Shown here piece after piece: positions 54,101 through 64,000 of a DNA stretch of 64,000 bases (positions within the stretch are counted from its first letter, which is position 1; each line of letters starts with the position of its first letter). The stretch covers positions 1,089,501-1,153,500 of the forward strand of contig JAJTWR010000362.1 of the NCBI GenBank assembly GCA_021613335.1, written 5' to 3'. The position numbers and the translations under genes were made by a program. Source of the DNA: Whitmania pigra (taxonomy: Eukaryota; Annelida; Clitellata; Hirudinida; Haemopidae). The notes under the pieces were generated by a model. The model saw only the letters and a program-made list of their open reading frames with translations, was not told the DNA's origin and ran no database searches.

Positions 54101-54922
54101 TGTTATCATCAAAATGTTCAACTTCAGAACTATTATCAACACTATCTTTGTTGTTGCAAGCATTATTCTGAAAATCATCTGCATTATTTCCTTCGATAAG
54201 AACTTCAATATCTTCAGAATCCAGATTGCTGCTAAGAGCATAGGTCAATTCTACTATAGTTGAAATGCTCTGCACATCTGATTGACTTTGATCTTGGTCT
54301 ATCACTCCTACTTCATCGGTATCATCCTCCTCAGCATGCCTGTTTACTTTTCCGTGAGAGTCAATGAGGTCAGACATCGAGTCACCATCATGAAGTGTTT
54401 CGCTATTGGTATTGTCATCGATGTTCAAAAATTCAGAATGCGATACAAGCTCCTTGCTTGTGACTGAAGGATCATCATCATCACGGGACGAAGAAAACGA
54501 CCCAACTGATTCTTCCTGACTAATGAGAAAATCTTCTGTTTGATGAAAAGGTATGAGAAATGACTCATTCAAATCACAACTATCATCATCAAAATTATTT
54601 AGGGTATCACTCTGGATAACAAATCCCTTTGTCACAGAGATTTGTTGTGGATCTTTTGCACAATATTTAACATCATCTCCAGTCTTTCCACTGCTTTTTA
54701 AATGATTTGTGGTGATTAACAAATCCTTGGATATTCTGATATTGTTTTGCTCTTGGTAGCAACACCGTACATCACCGCCATTATCCTGGAATAACAAAGA
54801 ACCATTAAACTAACTTCAAAAGCATGCGTTTAAAAAACACTAAAAAGTCTCACCGTGACTCTTTCATTATTAAAACTAAATTTCATGGCTATCCGGGACT
54901 TAGACTTTTTATCTTTATCCAT
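51153..54922 (-). CDS. CCP110: CCP110-like centriolar protein
   Basis: CP110 caps the distal ends of centrioles and blocks premature ciliogenesis. Seven exons in phase (54854-54922, 52947-54785, 52510-52617, 52232-52384, 51873-51962, 51538-51599, 51153-51396) give 854 residues, against about 1000 in human. The large exon is acidic, low-complexity sequence rich in Ser, Asp and Asn. It carries QSIQTD (dynein light chain pattern) and ends in a coiled coil (LNGLAELERKKQEMM, LKKKEKDLKHRLKKV). The C-terminal exons match CP110's conserved end: VVKGYIVRRLFKCHEVK, DQRVYEHLNKQ, FNELRQIFIGPPKRRTEIL. Identification rests on that C-terminal region and the overall plan, because the N-terminal half is too diverged. 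Two of six donors are GTT-type (GTTGGC, GTTTTA). Another 5' exon is possible. Confidence 0.78.
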
Positions 54923-56357
54923 CAAGAGGTTTCTTTGAGCTTTACTCCAATATAAACATCCAATTCAGCAACTGACGAACACATTTACAGCCAGCAAAAC
55001 TAATCAAAGTCAAAAGAAAAAACAAACTTTACAAATATTCAAAAATTACGGAATAAAATTGTTTCTCTTTAAGGAACTCTACAGACAAAACTAGCAATGA
55101 GACCAATAACATACCTACCGCCGAAACCACAACAAACATTTTATGAAATGGAAAAAGTTATTTTAATGTCAAACTTAAAATATAAAATTTTAACTTTAGA
55201 AACATTTTTGTTAATATAGTTTAAATAGTTTTTTTTAAGTTGAATTTTGTCAATTATCCATTTAGAAAAAAAATTTAATTATTACATAATTTCCTGCATC
55301 CACCTTTTCTTCGTTGGTTCGATAATCCTCATTAAAGGGACATCTGGAATCGGGAGAACTTGTCGCTGCTGTTGTTGTCGCTGCTGTTGTTGTCGCTAGA
55401 TCGCAGTAATCCTTGTTATGAGGCGCTTCATTGAATTTTCAAAGTCAATTTAAATGAATTTAACGAATGTTAGGGACGGCTTTCTTGAAGCCTCACGCAA
55501 AATGCAAACTATAATTTATAAAAACATCCATGCAATTCTTTACAATTAAAACGAAGTTTGAAATATTTAAGCACAAGTATGGTGAGCTAAGTCGGTGAGC
55601 CTTGCCTTTGTCGTTGTCCATGTTACGAAGTCCCCAAACGTTAGTGTGAATGTGTCATCTTAGCTGAATAAAATCTACTGCGGTTACTTATTTATTATTT
55701 TATTAGTCTTACAATCTTAAAGAGACGAGTTGAAACAACCCATTTCAGAATTAACAACAACAGATTACAGTATTTTAGAAAAACGACAGTGAAGATAGCA
55801 AATGTTCAGCAAGAACTTTAACAATTAATAACTCCGGAACGCGTAGAGCTAGAAACATATTTTTTTGTTTATTGGAAACGTCTTGCTTTGGCAAATAATG
55901 CTCATACAAAAATGTACGTATAAAAAAAATGTACATTTAATAAAACTGAATTTTTGTCTAACGTATAAAGCTTTGAGCGCCGATAATATAAAATTCCCTA
56001 ACGTGCTTCAATCTTAAAAACGTATCTAAAATCTGAAAAATATTTCCTTTATAAAAATATAAGTTTTGTTAACGTTAACGTGTCTCCAGCGTAAGTACCC
56101 AAATTTAATTTATTAAAAAGCTCGATTTCTTGTTTGCCAAGATGTAGAATATATATAAATGGGATAAAATATATTACTTTTATCATTTTTCTGTTATAGA
56201 AATGTATTAAATACTAAAAATACAAATACAAATATGTAGCGGACTTAGGTTAAGGACACATAATACTCGCTCGTGGGCAGCTCCAGCACAACAAAAAAAA
56301 GAACCTGCCTAAGACGATAATGAGTGCAGTTTATTTTAACAGATTTTAGCTCATTTA
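54923..56357. other. Intergenic between CCP110-like gene and 15-exon gene
   Basis: One minus-strand open stretch at about 55283-55428 (APHNKDYCDL, then ATTTAATTTAAT from a repeated CGACAACAACAGCAG unit, then FNEDYRTNEEK) ends at a possible donor GTAATA and may be an exon. I could not connect it in phase to either neighbour. The rest is A+T-rich. Confidence 0.4.
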
Positions 56358-59300
56358 TTACCAAGGGATATCCTCTTCTACGCAATTTATAGCAAACAAT
56401 ATCTCCTCTTCTATGTACTGGAAAAGTCAATCAATAATATCATCAATGCTCAACCGCTATAAATCGTTTCATGAATTTATTTTAAAGTAATCAATTATAT
56501 TAATATCTTAAATAACAGTGTATTTAATTGTTTAGTTTGGATTCTAAAATAACTTAATTTCTTTGCCAAAATAGCCGAGGCTATTCTAATGATTTTTTGC
56601 TTCTTCAAAAGGAAGTTCCACCTTTATCCACTAATTTCTCTAAATACTTAAATAAGGTGTTCCAGTAAGGTTGATCAGTTAATTAACTCACCTCATCAAT
56701 GTCTTCTCCTTTCAGCTTTTTCATCAAATCAGGCATAAGGTGTTCGTGCCGTTTTGGAAGGATCAGAAATGGACTTCAACATTATATTGATTGATTTATT
56801 TGTTTATTTGACCAGACATCGTGCCAATGCAATTATTAATACAGTTGATATAAATGCCTCATTATTACTTAAACCTAATATACAATCTCACCATATTTTT
56901 GAGATGACTTCTACAGCCCACGGCAGAGATTCACGATTTATGAGGGCATTTTTGAGATATAAGGTTACTTCATCATACGGATATCTAAAAACATGACTGT
57001 CTTGACCTAAACCATCATTCTCACTCTAAAATAAGATTCATATCAAATTTACAAATTGTTTTTTTATAATGAGATTTACAAAATGATTAACAAATTATCA
57101 TTTTTTAGCCGACGTACATCGAATAGTTCTTGGCATGACATACATGCGGAATGAAATATATTCAGCAGTTGTAGTTCCTTTATGAAACTATCATAGAATA
57201 TATGACGCTCAAATACGTAGTCCAATTCGTCTCCAGGAATCTGTAAATTGCTTTCTACGTTCAGATCAGATTTCAACTCTTCGTTGGTGTTTATTTTTTC
57301 TCCCGATAAATAATCTTCAATTTCGCATCCATACTTTTTTTCCAAGGCTCTCATCACATTGTCAGGATACACTTTGTTCTATATTTCGAATCGGTTTAAA
57401 AGTAAAACTATATGGATCGATTTCAGCGTGGATTAATAACAGTGACAATGTTTATGTGAATTAATAATAAACAGCTATAAGATATTCAAATAAACGTCTC
57501 ACCAGTACAGCCCTACCAAGGTTAAAGTTAAAGTAAGAAACGAAGCTTCCACAGAAGTTAAAGAACTCGGTTACACGAGTATAATATTTCCATAACTGAG
57601 AACGAGTTAATCAATATGTCAATGTTTTACCATTTCTTTATGGAATTACTTGACCTACTTAACATTATAAATTATAAACAAGATGCCAAATTCCAGCGGC
57701 AACATAAATTGTTATTATCCACAATCACAGCAGATCTATGAATCTTAACTATTTTCGTTATTTTTACATTGGTAGTCATGAAGAATTCTTTAATCCTTTG
57801 TAGTCTCTCTTCTTTGCTTTTTGATCTCATGAAGAAATAATAAAGGTGATCACAGTGGATTGCTTGGTACGAGAGTGGATGATCCATTAATCTCCGCTCT
57901 AAGTACTCTATATCAAGTTGCTGACCAGTGAGATGAAATTCCATGTTACGTGCCTGATAATGATTAATTAATGTTAATTTCTCAATTTCGCAATTTATAA
58001 TCCAAATCTAAATAAGCAAAAGTGTTTTCGAGATATTGTAAAGTTAAAGCTTAATTAACAAGACATTATTTATCAACAAGGATCAAAACCTCCAACTGTG
58101 AGAAATAGTCATTATCATCACGAAAATATCTTTTCACTTTATAACATAACTTGAACGATTTCATATCGATAATTTCCAGTATAAACGAGGCTGGTGGCAT
58201 GAAATAAGTAGTATTAGTTAATTTGAAATTTTAATTTGTTCCGCGTAATCAATTAATGTTTACCTTGCTGTGATAACCAGGTAGTAATTCTTCTTTCCCT
58301 GGGATGCCTTGCTTGTGGGATATTAAGTAATTTCTGTACCATCACGATTGAATAATTAGCTGGAACAATAGAATTCTTATTTTTTTTTATCAAACGTATT
58401 TTATGTAAAAAATGCTGTTTTTGATTCATGAGCAACAATCTAGCGAAGTCTAATTTTGTTATCAAAGTATCGAGTCTAGAAGGTTACAAGTGACCATTGT
58501 AGTATATCAGATATGGATGGGCGATTTTAAGTGACTATTTGTTACTAACTCTCTATGGTACCTTGAAACATGTCTAACATCATTTGCCTGTTCTTAGTGA
58601 ATGATATTTTCATCATTTTCAGAGACAGGCATACAGCATGCAACCTCCGCGTCTTCATTAAGTGACGTATAAAGCTAAATGTTTGGATGTAAGCAAATGT
58701 TATCTAAAATTGCTTAATAATTTGGATGTAAATGAATGCTATGTAAAATTTATATTATTTTTGACAGAGTATCCTTACAACTCCACTCCAGAAAATAATT
58801 TCTCATGGTCCTCAAATGTTTTAGGAGAATATTCTAAGATTTTAAGACAAGTCATATCCATAGCGTAAGGATTTACTGGCTGTTTGTCTGTGTGAAGCTT
58901 GGTGAATAACGCAAATACATACAAACAAAATTTATTTCAATCGACAAATTAAATTTAATTAATTTTGAACATTATGACACTAAATGTTTACGCACGTACC
59001 ACGCCTGCATAGGTATTAAGGTAAGAGATAAGACATTCAATATTTGTGTTCGCACTTGATTCAGTTGAACCGAACCCTGTCGATAATAAATTAATTAAAT
59101 TGGAACTTAAAATAATCATTTAAATTTACTACTAAATTTACTCGATGAGTTTGAATCAGTTAAACTTTCGTTTTGGTACAAGATGTCGTCAATGTCGTTG
59201 ATGGAAGCATCAAAGGACTTTGGTCCTACTTTGGGTAGTAGTCGGCTAAAGTATTTAAAAATCATTGAATGGTTGAATTTGTCAAACAACTTTTCAATAT

Positions 59301-59695
59301 TTATTAAATTATTGCGCCTTTAATTTAGTCATTTCTGTGTCTAATTTTATAATAATTTTAGATTAATTTATGGAGATAATCGAACAATTCTCAAACCTCA
59401 AATTCAAAGTCACTCTCACAAGTTTCTTCATATTGCTTTCCGACAGCTAGCAAACAAGGCTCATATTATTGAAAATGATTTTGCCAAGCATTAATTTTTT
59501 AATATTTTAATGTAATATAATCATAAATTAACGATCCGAACTTTGCCTTCATCTTCGTCATCATAAATATTTTGCAAATCACCAAGCATTTGCGAATCTG
59601 AATTTTAAACTTAAGTTTTAACGAGTCTGTAAAATATATTTTATGAGAATTCAATTTTTACCAGTCATTTCTTCAGCTATATCCGCGGCAGCCAT
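56358..59695 (-). CDS. Complete 15-exon gene, 529-residue protein of unknown family
   Basis: Fifteen exons join in phase from ATG to stop: 59662-59695, 59542-59597, 59397-59446, 59142-59245, 59000-59076, 58779-58879, 58562-58587 (26 bases), 58264-58449, 58090-58190, 57729-57953, 57503-57595, 57118-57378, 56892-57025, 56692-56773, 56358-56417. I do not recognise the product. It starts MAAADIAEEMT with an acidic DDEDEG stretch. It then seems mainly helical (FARLLLMNQKQHFLHKI, DIEYLERRLMDHPLSYQAIH, EERLQRIKEFF, VTLYLKNALINRESLPWAVE) and ends acidic (EEEILFAINCVEEDIPW). No signal peptide, membrane helix or catalytic motif is obvious. The helical blocks could be HEAT/ARM-like, which is inference. 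Three donors are GTT-type. That fifteen junctions keep frame makes the gene real. The 26-base exon and the acceptor of 58449 are the weakest parts. Confidence 0.82.
56607..56730 (-). repeat. Source copy of a 124-bp inverted duplicate
   Basis: This stretch covers the last 39 bases of the penultimate exon of the 15-exon gene, its GTGAGT donor and 85 bases of intron. It recurs in inverted orientation at 62647-62770 with about eight mismatches. Confidence 0.9.
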
Positions 59696-60198
59696 GTTTT
59701 AAAACAATTTCTGAAACGATGTTTGTATGGAATATTTAAATACTTTCGCCTTCAGTAAATCGAAGATAATGTATTTAATTTAAAATATTATGATAGAATT
59801 ATTTTACAAAAATCGTGTCAATAATAACTCAAAATAGATTAATTGTAGAGTTTGGAGCGACCCTTAAAGGCGCAAATGTCAATAATTTTAACTATTAATT
59901 GTTTGTGTCTATAGCTTTGATGTGTTTGATAATGAGAAAATGTTTTATATTTTTGATGCAAAGAATGAATTATTATTATTCGGAATAATAATGTTCATTA
60001 TCAATAACATTTTAGCTTATTATTTCAGGTAATATTTGTGAGAAATTAAGGTCCTTTTCAAACTCTTAGTAAACAATAGCGTATTTCGCGCTCCAATAAT
60101 ATCCACTCCTTAGCTGAAAACTACGACTGCTTTCGGCGCCCCTTTAGTCTTACATTTTCTCGTTAGAAGGTAATACAAGTAGTTTCGTCTCGGTCGCC
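59696..60198. promoter_or_regulatory. Shared upstream region, 15-exon gene (minus) and zinc-finger gene (plus)
   Basis: 503 bases lie between the diverging start codons. The end next to the zinc-finger gene has TTTCGCGCTCCAATAAT, which includes an inverted CCAAT-like motif, and CGGCGCCCC. No TATA box was recognised. Confidence 0.45.
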
Positions 60199-60780
60199 AT
60201 GAATGTTCATCAATCTATGAAGGATTACGGAGTATTCGGTTCGGAGGCGGACAACGTAGACATGTCCATGAGGAAGAAAATCGTCGACCAGATTGAATTC
60301 GACCTCTCTTCCGACAAAGGATTTATCAAGTGTCCCCACTGCAATGTACAGTACAGAACCTGGACCGAGCTGGGGAACCACATCATGAGGATGAAGAAGA
60401 AGGAGAATCATGGGTTCAAAGCCCACTTTCGATGTCATCTTTGCACAAAGCCTTTCCATCATCCCGCGTTGGCTTTCTATCACCTGGCTCATCTTTGTCA
60501 GCTCAGGAACCAGCTGCAGTAAGTACAAACTTATGACATTTGTTAATTTGGCAATTAATTTAGTAGATAATTATCTATTTCATAATTATTGGCAACACCA
60601 TTCTGAAATGCTATGACATTTTAAAACAATTCCTAATTTATGTGCTTGTGCCTTCAGCATTATGAATTCAGAAATTTAATATATTGAATAATTATAGATT
60701 TTGTAAATAATGAAAATAATATTTTATAATTATATTGTAATTAAAGGCTTAATTGATGTAATTTTACCCTCAGAGACTAA
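60199..60780 (+). CDS. Small C2H2-like zinc-finger protein
   Basis: Two exons (60199-60518 and the 7-base final exon 60774-60780) make about 108 residues. Two zinc modules are seen. The first is CPHCNVQYRTWTELGNH, with its second His about ten residues on after a Lys-rich run. The second is CHLCTKPFHHPALAFYH followed by LAHLC. The spacing differs from classical C2H2 fingers, so zinc binding is likely but the fold is uncertain. The N-terminal 45 residues are acidic and amphipathic. The last exon only supplies the final Asp and stop; if that splice is wrong, the frame ends at once anyway. Nuclear or nucleic-acid-binding function is inference. I do not recognise an orthologue. Confidence 0.72.
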
Positions 60781-60884
60781 GATGATGGAGGAAAACTGAC
60801 TCGAACATTGCATAATAAGACTATTTTGTGATTATGATGTTGAATTGATACTTGCCTTGATGTGTTCTAATAATTGAATTGTGC

Positions 60885-61016
60885 CACCATCCATCCATCC
60901 ATCCATCCATCCATCCATCCATCCATCCATCCATCCATCCATCCATCCATCCATCCATCCATCCATCCATCCATCCATCCATCCATCCATCCATCCATTC
61001 ATCCATCCATTAATCC
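60885..61016. repeat. (CCAT)n tetranucleotide array
   Basis: About thirty tandem copies of CCAT, ending in slightly diverged units. It makes open frames of Ile-His-Pro-Ser and Trp-Met-Asp-Gly runs on the two strands that are not genes. A shorter relative lies at 61558-61582. Confidence 0.97.
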
Positions 61017-61236
61017 ATTCAAACAATCATTCACTCATCATTCCATCCATTTTGAACTATCATTTATTCAACCACTCATCCAAATTTCCACGCCATCGTC
61101 TTGTTCTTAACCTTGTTCGGACATACTTACTTTCAGTCAGCTCTTAATAAATAGGTAGAAGTAAAACTTATCGGCACACTGATTGGTCAATAAATCGAAA
61201 GGTTTACGGCCATCGGGTGTCGATTAAAAAGTTAAT

Positions 61237-61398
61237 TTATACGACCAACTCATCCATGACGCACCAATTGAAGAGGTCATCGTAAGATCGTCTCTTGCAG
61301 GAGGAGCAAATGGTAACGAGTGGTCTGAATATATTGATGACGATTTGCAACGACTGGAGCGGGGAGCGAAAGTTTTCTTCCTCCAGTTGACGCATAAT
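61237..61398 (-). CDS. Orphan terminal exon, 53 residues
   Basis: On the minus strand a good acceptor (TTTCTAG) opens a 53-codon stretch ending in TAA. It reads like protein: MRQLEEENFRSPLQSLQIV, an amphipathic helix, a CSSCKRR pair and an acidic C-terminal end, MDELVV. The composition differs from the A+T-rich flanks. No partner exon was proved. Upstream candidates lie at 61430-61510 or beyond 62078. Another frame is also open across it, which lowers confidence. Confidence 0.4.
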   Translation of the reverse strand: MMRQLEEENFRSPLQSLQIVINIFRPLVTICSSCKRRSYDDLFNWCVMDELVV

Positions 61399-61819
61399 CT
61401 AGAAATACTTAAATAATAAATAAATAGCTGACTGGATGTACTAGTGAATGCTCCGTAACAAGTTGGCAAGAAGTCACCATCACCACCGCCTTCATTCATC
61501 AACACCCACATTCATTTCAAGTTATTATTCATCCATTCATTTACCCAGTCACCCAACATCCATTCGTCCATCCATCCATCCATAGACCATTCAGTTTGTA
61601 TCTTGTTGTGTACCGCCTTTTTTAAAGGTTCTAAAAGAGTGCTTCGAGACCTGTTTAACTTGCATCCTCAGAAAATATTAATTCCTGCTGTACTTTTTAT
61701 TAATTAAGTCTTTTGTTCGTCATCATCGTCGTCGTCGCTATCGCTTGCTGTTCTGTTGCTGTTATTTAAGAATGTGACACTTTATGTTGAGTAGGTTTGC
61801 ATTGGTTTATCATCACACG

Positions 61820-61825
61820 TTTATT
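61820..61825 (-). terminator. Polyadenylation signal AATAAA
   Basis: The minus strand reads AATAAA six bases after the stop codon of the exon ending at 61832, which supports that exon being terminal. Confidence 0.45.
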
Positions 61826-61831
61826 AAAAAT

Positions 61832-62134
<303 letters not shown>

Positions 62135-62646
62135 TGAACACGGATGGCCGGTCAACAAAGTAGGAATGTCATGTAGGATGTCTTGTTGCGTTTTATTGAT
62201 GGTGTTTGTGGTCTTTCAACAACGCAAAGTCAACAGTTTAGAGGTTGTAGTTTCTGTTAAAGTCGGGTTAAAAGGTTGTCAACACTTGAGATGTTGAAAA
62301 ATTGATTTTGGTGTTCGATAGACTCGTATAATGGGAAAAATAAGCAATCGAATGACTGTTAATATGCACGGGATGAGCTGATCGGCAGATTCGTTAAGTT
62401 TGTTAAGTTGGCATTTCGAGGTACCTTCAATTCCATTTTCGACTGGTATGAAGACAAGCATTCGAACAAATAAAATAAATTTATGACTAGAAGCACAATT
62501 TCTGGAGTTAAAAATCGAATAAAGGCATACGCATTAGGTTTTAGTAATAATTAAGTATTTATAACGAATGTATAATAATAATAATAATAATTGCATTTAC
62601 ATGATGTCTGGTGAAATAAATAAATAAATAAATAAATGTAATGAGC

Positions 62647-62770
62647 GATTTTATGAAAAAGCTGAAAAGATAGGAAATTAATGAGGTGAGTTAATTAACT
62701 GATCAACCTTACTGGAACACCTTACTTAAGTATTTAGAGAAATTAGTGGATAAAGTTGGAACTTCCTTTT
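62647..62770 (+). pseudogene. Broken inverted copy of exon-intron junction from the 15-exon gene
   Basis: This 124-base stretch matches 56607-56730 in inverse orientation. The exon part now reads ATGAAAAAGCTGAAAAGATAG, so the frame is stopped, and it holds six of the eight mismatches. The GTGAGT donor and 85 bases of intron carry only two mismatches. No other part of the gene was copied. Confidence 0.85.
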
Positions 62771-63519
62771 AGCCTCTATCCTTCTCACGTGACTCTCCAC
62801 AAGTTGACATTAAGGCAGAAATATTTAATGCATATTTAACAACTTTATGAAAAAACTGGAAAATAACATGCTATTACGCAAGCTTTCTAAGCAAACTAAA
62901 AAAAATAAATAGAATGTGGTTTTTATAACGTTCAAAAGATGGGATTATCTCGCCGGTTCAGATCTCCCAAAAAGCTAGACTCGACGCGTGTAACGAAACT
63001 CCAAATTTCATAACCAAAATTAAATTTAAATGTAATTAAATTCAATTGATAAAATCAAGAAACTTTTCCACTCCTCTCTAAAAGGGAATAATACAAAGTG
63101 CTCATTTATCAATTTATTTAATGGAACATTATCAAAATTTGCAAATAATAAAAAATTCAAAGTTTGAAATCGATATTTCAAATTTACAAAAAAAAAGAAA
63201 CTAAATATTAATAAAAATAGTAATGTCAGTGGGATTCATGGACACTTTACTTTTCAGATAAAGCACAACAATTTCTCATAAATAAATTTAAAAAATAGTA
63301 TTGCTTTCATATCATTGTTATTAATGGTGATAATGCCGTTACCAGCGGAGAAAGTACCCATAAATGATCTTGCAGTACAAATATCGCCTCATGCGAAATC
63401 AGCCAAGATATTTCGTCATTAGCCACAGGTCCATAGGTTTGATTCTTGAGGAAATTGCATTAAACTAGGTAACCTTACTATTGCTATCGTATTTTTATTA
63501 TGCCTTTTATTTTTTAAAT

Positions 63520-63845
<326 letters not shown>

Positions 63846-64000
63846 TGCAATACGCCTTACTTTCAGATAACCTAACTTATATTAATATCATTATTATATT
63901 AAATTGTTGAAAAATAGAAAGTCGTTCACTGCGGATCGATGACTGCTACCAATTGGCATTGAACCATCGTCCCAAGCAAAGGTCATGACCATTACTATCA

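Noticed and set aside
60821..61147. Frames of repeated Trp-Met-Asp-Gly and Ile-His-Pro-Ser
   Set aside because: These are the (CCAT)n array on both strands.

Overview
The window is nuclear DNA of an animal, most likely an invertebrate. It is A+T-rich, has no operons, and carries many long (ATT)n and (CAT)n tracts. The genes are split by short introns, and the proteins are animal-type: AMPK alpha with its C-terminal domain, importin alpha, MARCHF5, an LHFPL tetraspan protein, GADD45, PPP1R2, METTL5, TMEM192, a CCP110-like centriolar protein and a receptor tyrosine phosphatase. I cannot name the phylum from the sequence. I spliced ten genes from start to stop, and every exon phase agrees: GADD45, MARCHF5, LHFPL, PPP1R2, importin alpha, METTL5, AMPK alpha, TMEM192, CCP110-like and an unrecognised 529-residue protein.

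Layout. 1-13 kb: a GADD45 gene (minus strand, 1464-2869), then a gene-poor 10 kb of satellites, microsatellites and tRNA-like repeat fragments. 13-21 kb: an intronless Cys/His-rich protein (minus), MARCHF5 (plus), and an LHFPL tetraspan gene (minus) with a long proline-rich head. 24-31 kb: a large EGF/fibronectin-III receptor tyrosine phosphatase (minus) whose two phosphatase domains both lack key catalytic residues. 31-41 kb: a dense cluster of a coiled-coil gene (plus), PPP1R2 (minus), importin alpha-3/4 type (plus), a RING protein (minus) and METTL5 (minus). 41-55 kb, all minus: AMPK alpha (16 exons), TMEM192 and a CCP110-like gene. 56-61 kb: a complete 15-exon gene for a protein I do not recognise (minus), head-to-head with a small zinc-finger gene (plus). 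61-64 kb: two orphan terminal exons, a broken inverted copy of part of the 15-exon gene, and a long (AAT)n tract.

Three pairs start head-to-head a few hundred bases apart and may share promoters: 31.1-31.3, 34.3-34.75 and 59.7-60.2 kb. One pair (the coiled-coil gene and PPP1R2) probably overlaps tail-to-tail. The genes are unrelated housekeeping or signalling genes rather than one pathway.

The most unusual genome-wide signal is at the 5' splice sites. Of 68 introns I could phase, 18 begin GTT, and 7 of those begin GTTGG, in place of the usual GTA/GTG. Other points worth checking are the degenerate receptor phosphatase, the unrecognised 529-residue protein, and the 124-bp inverted duplicate in which intron sequence is better preserved than exon sequence.
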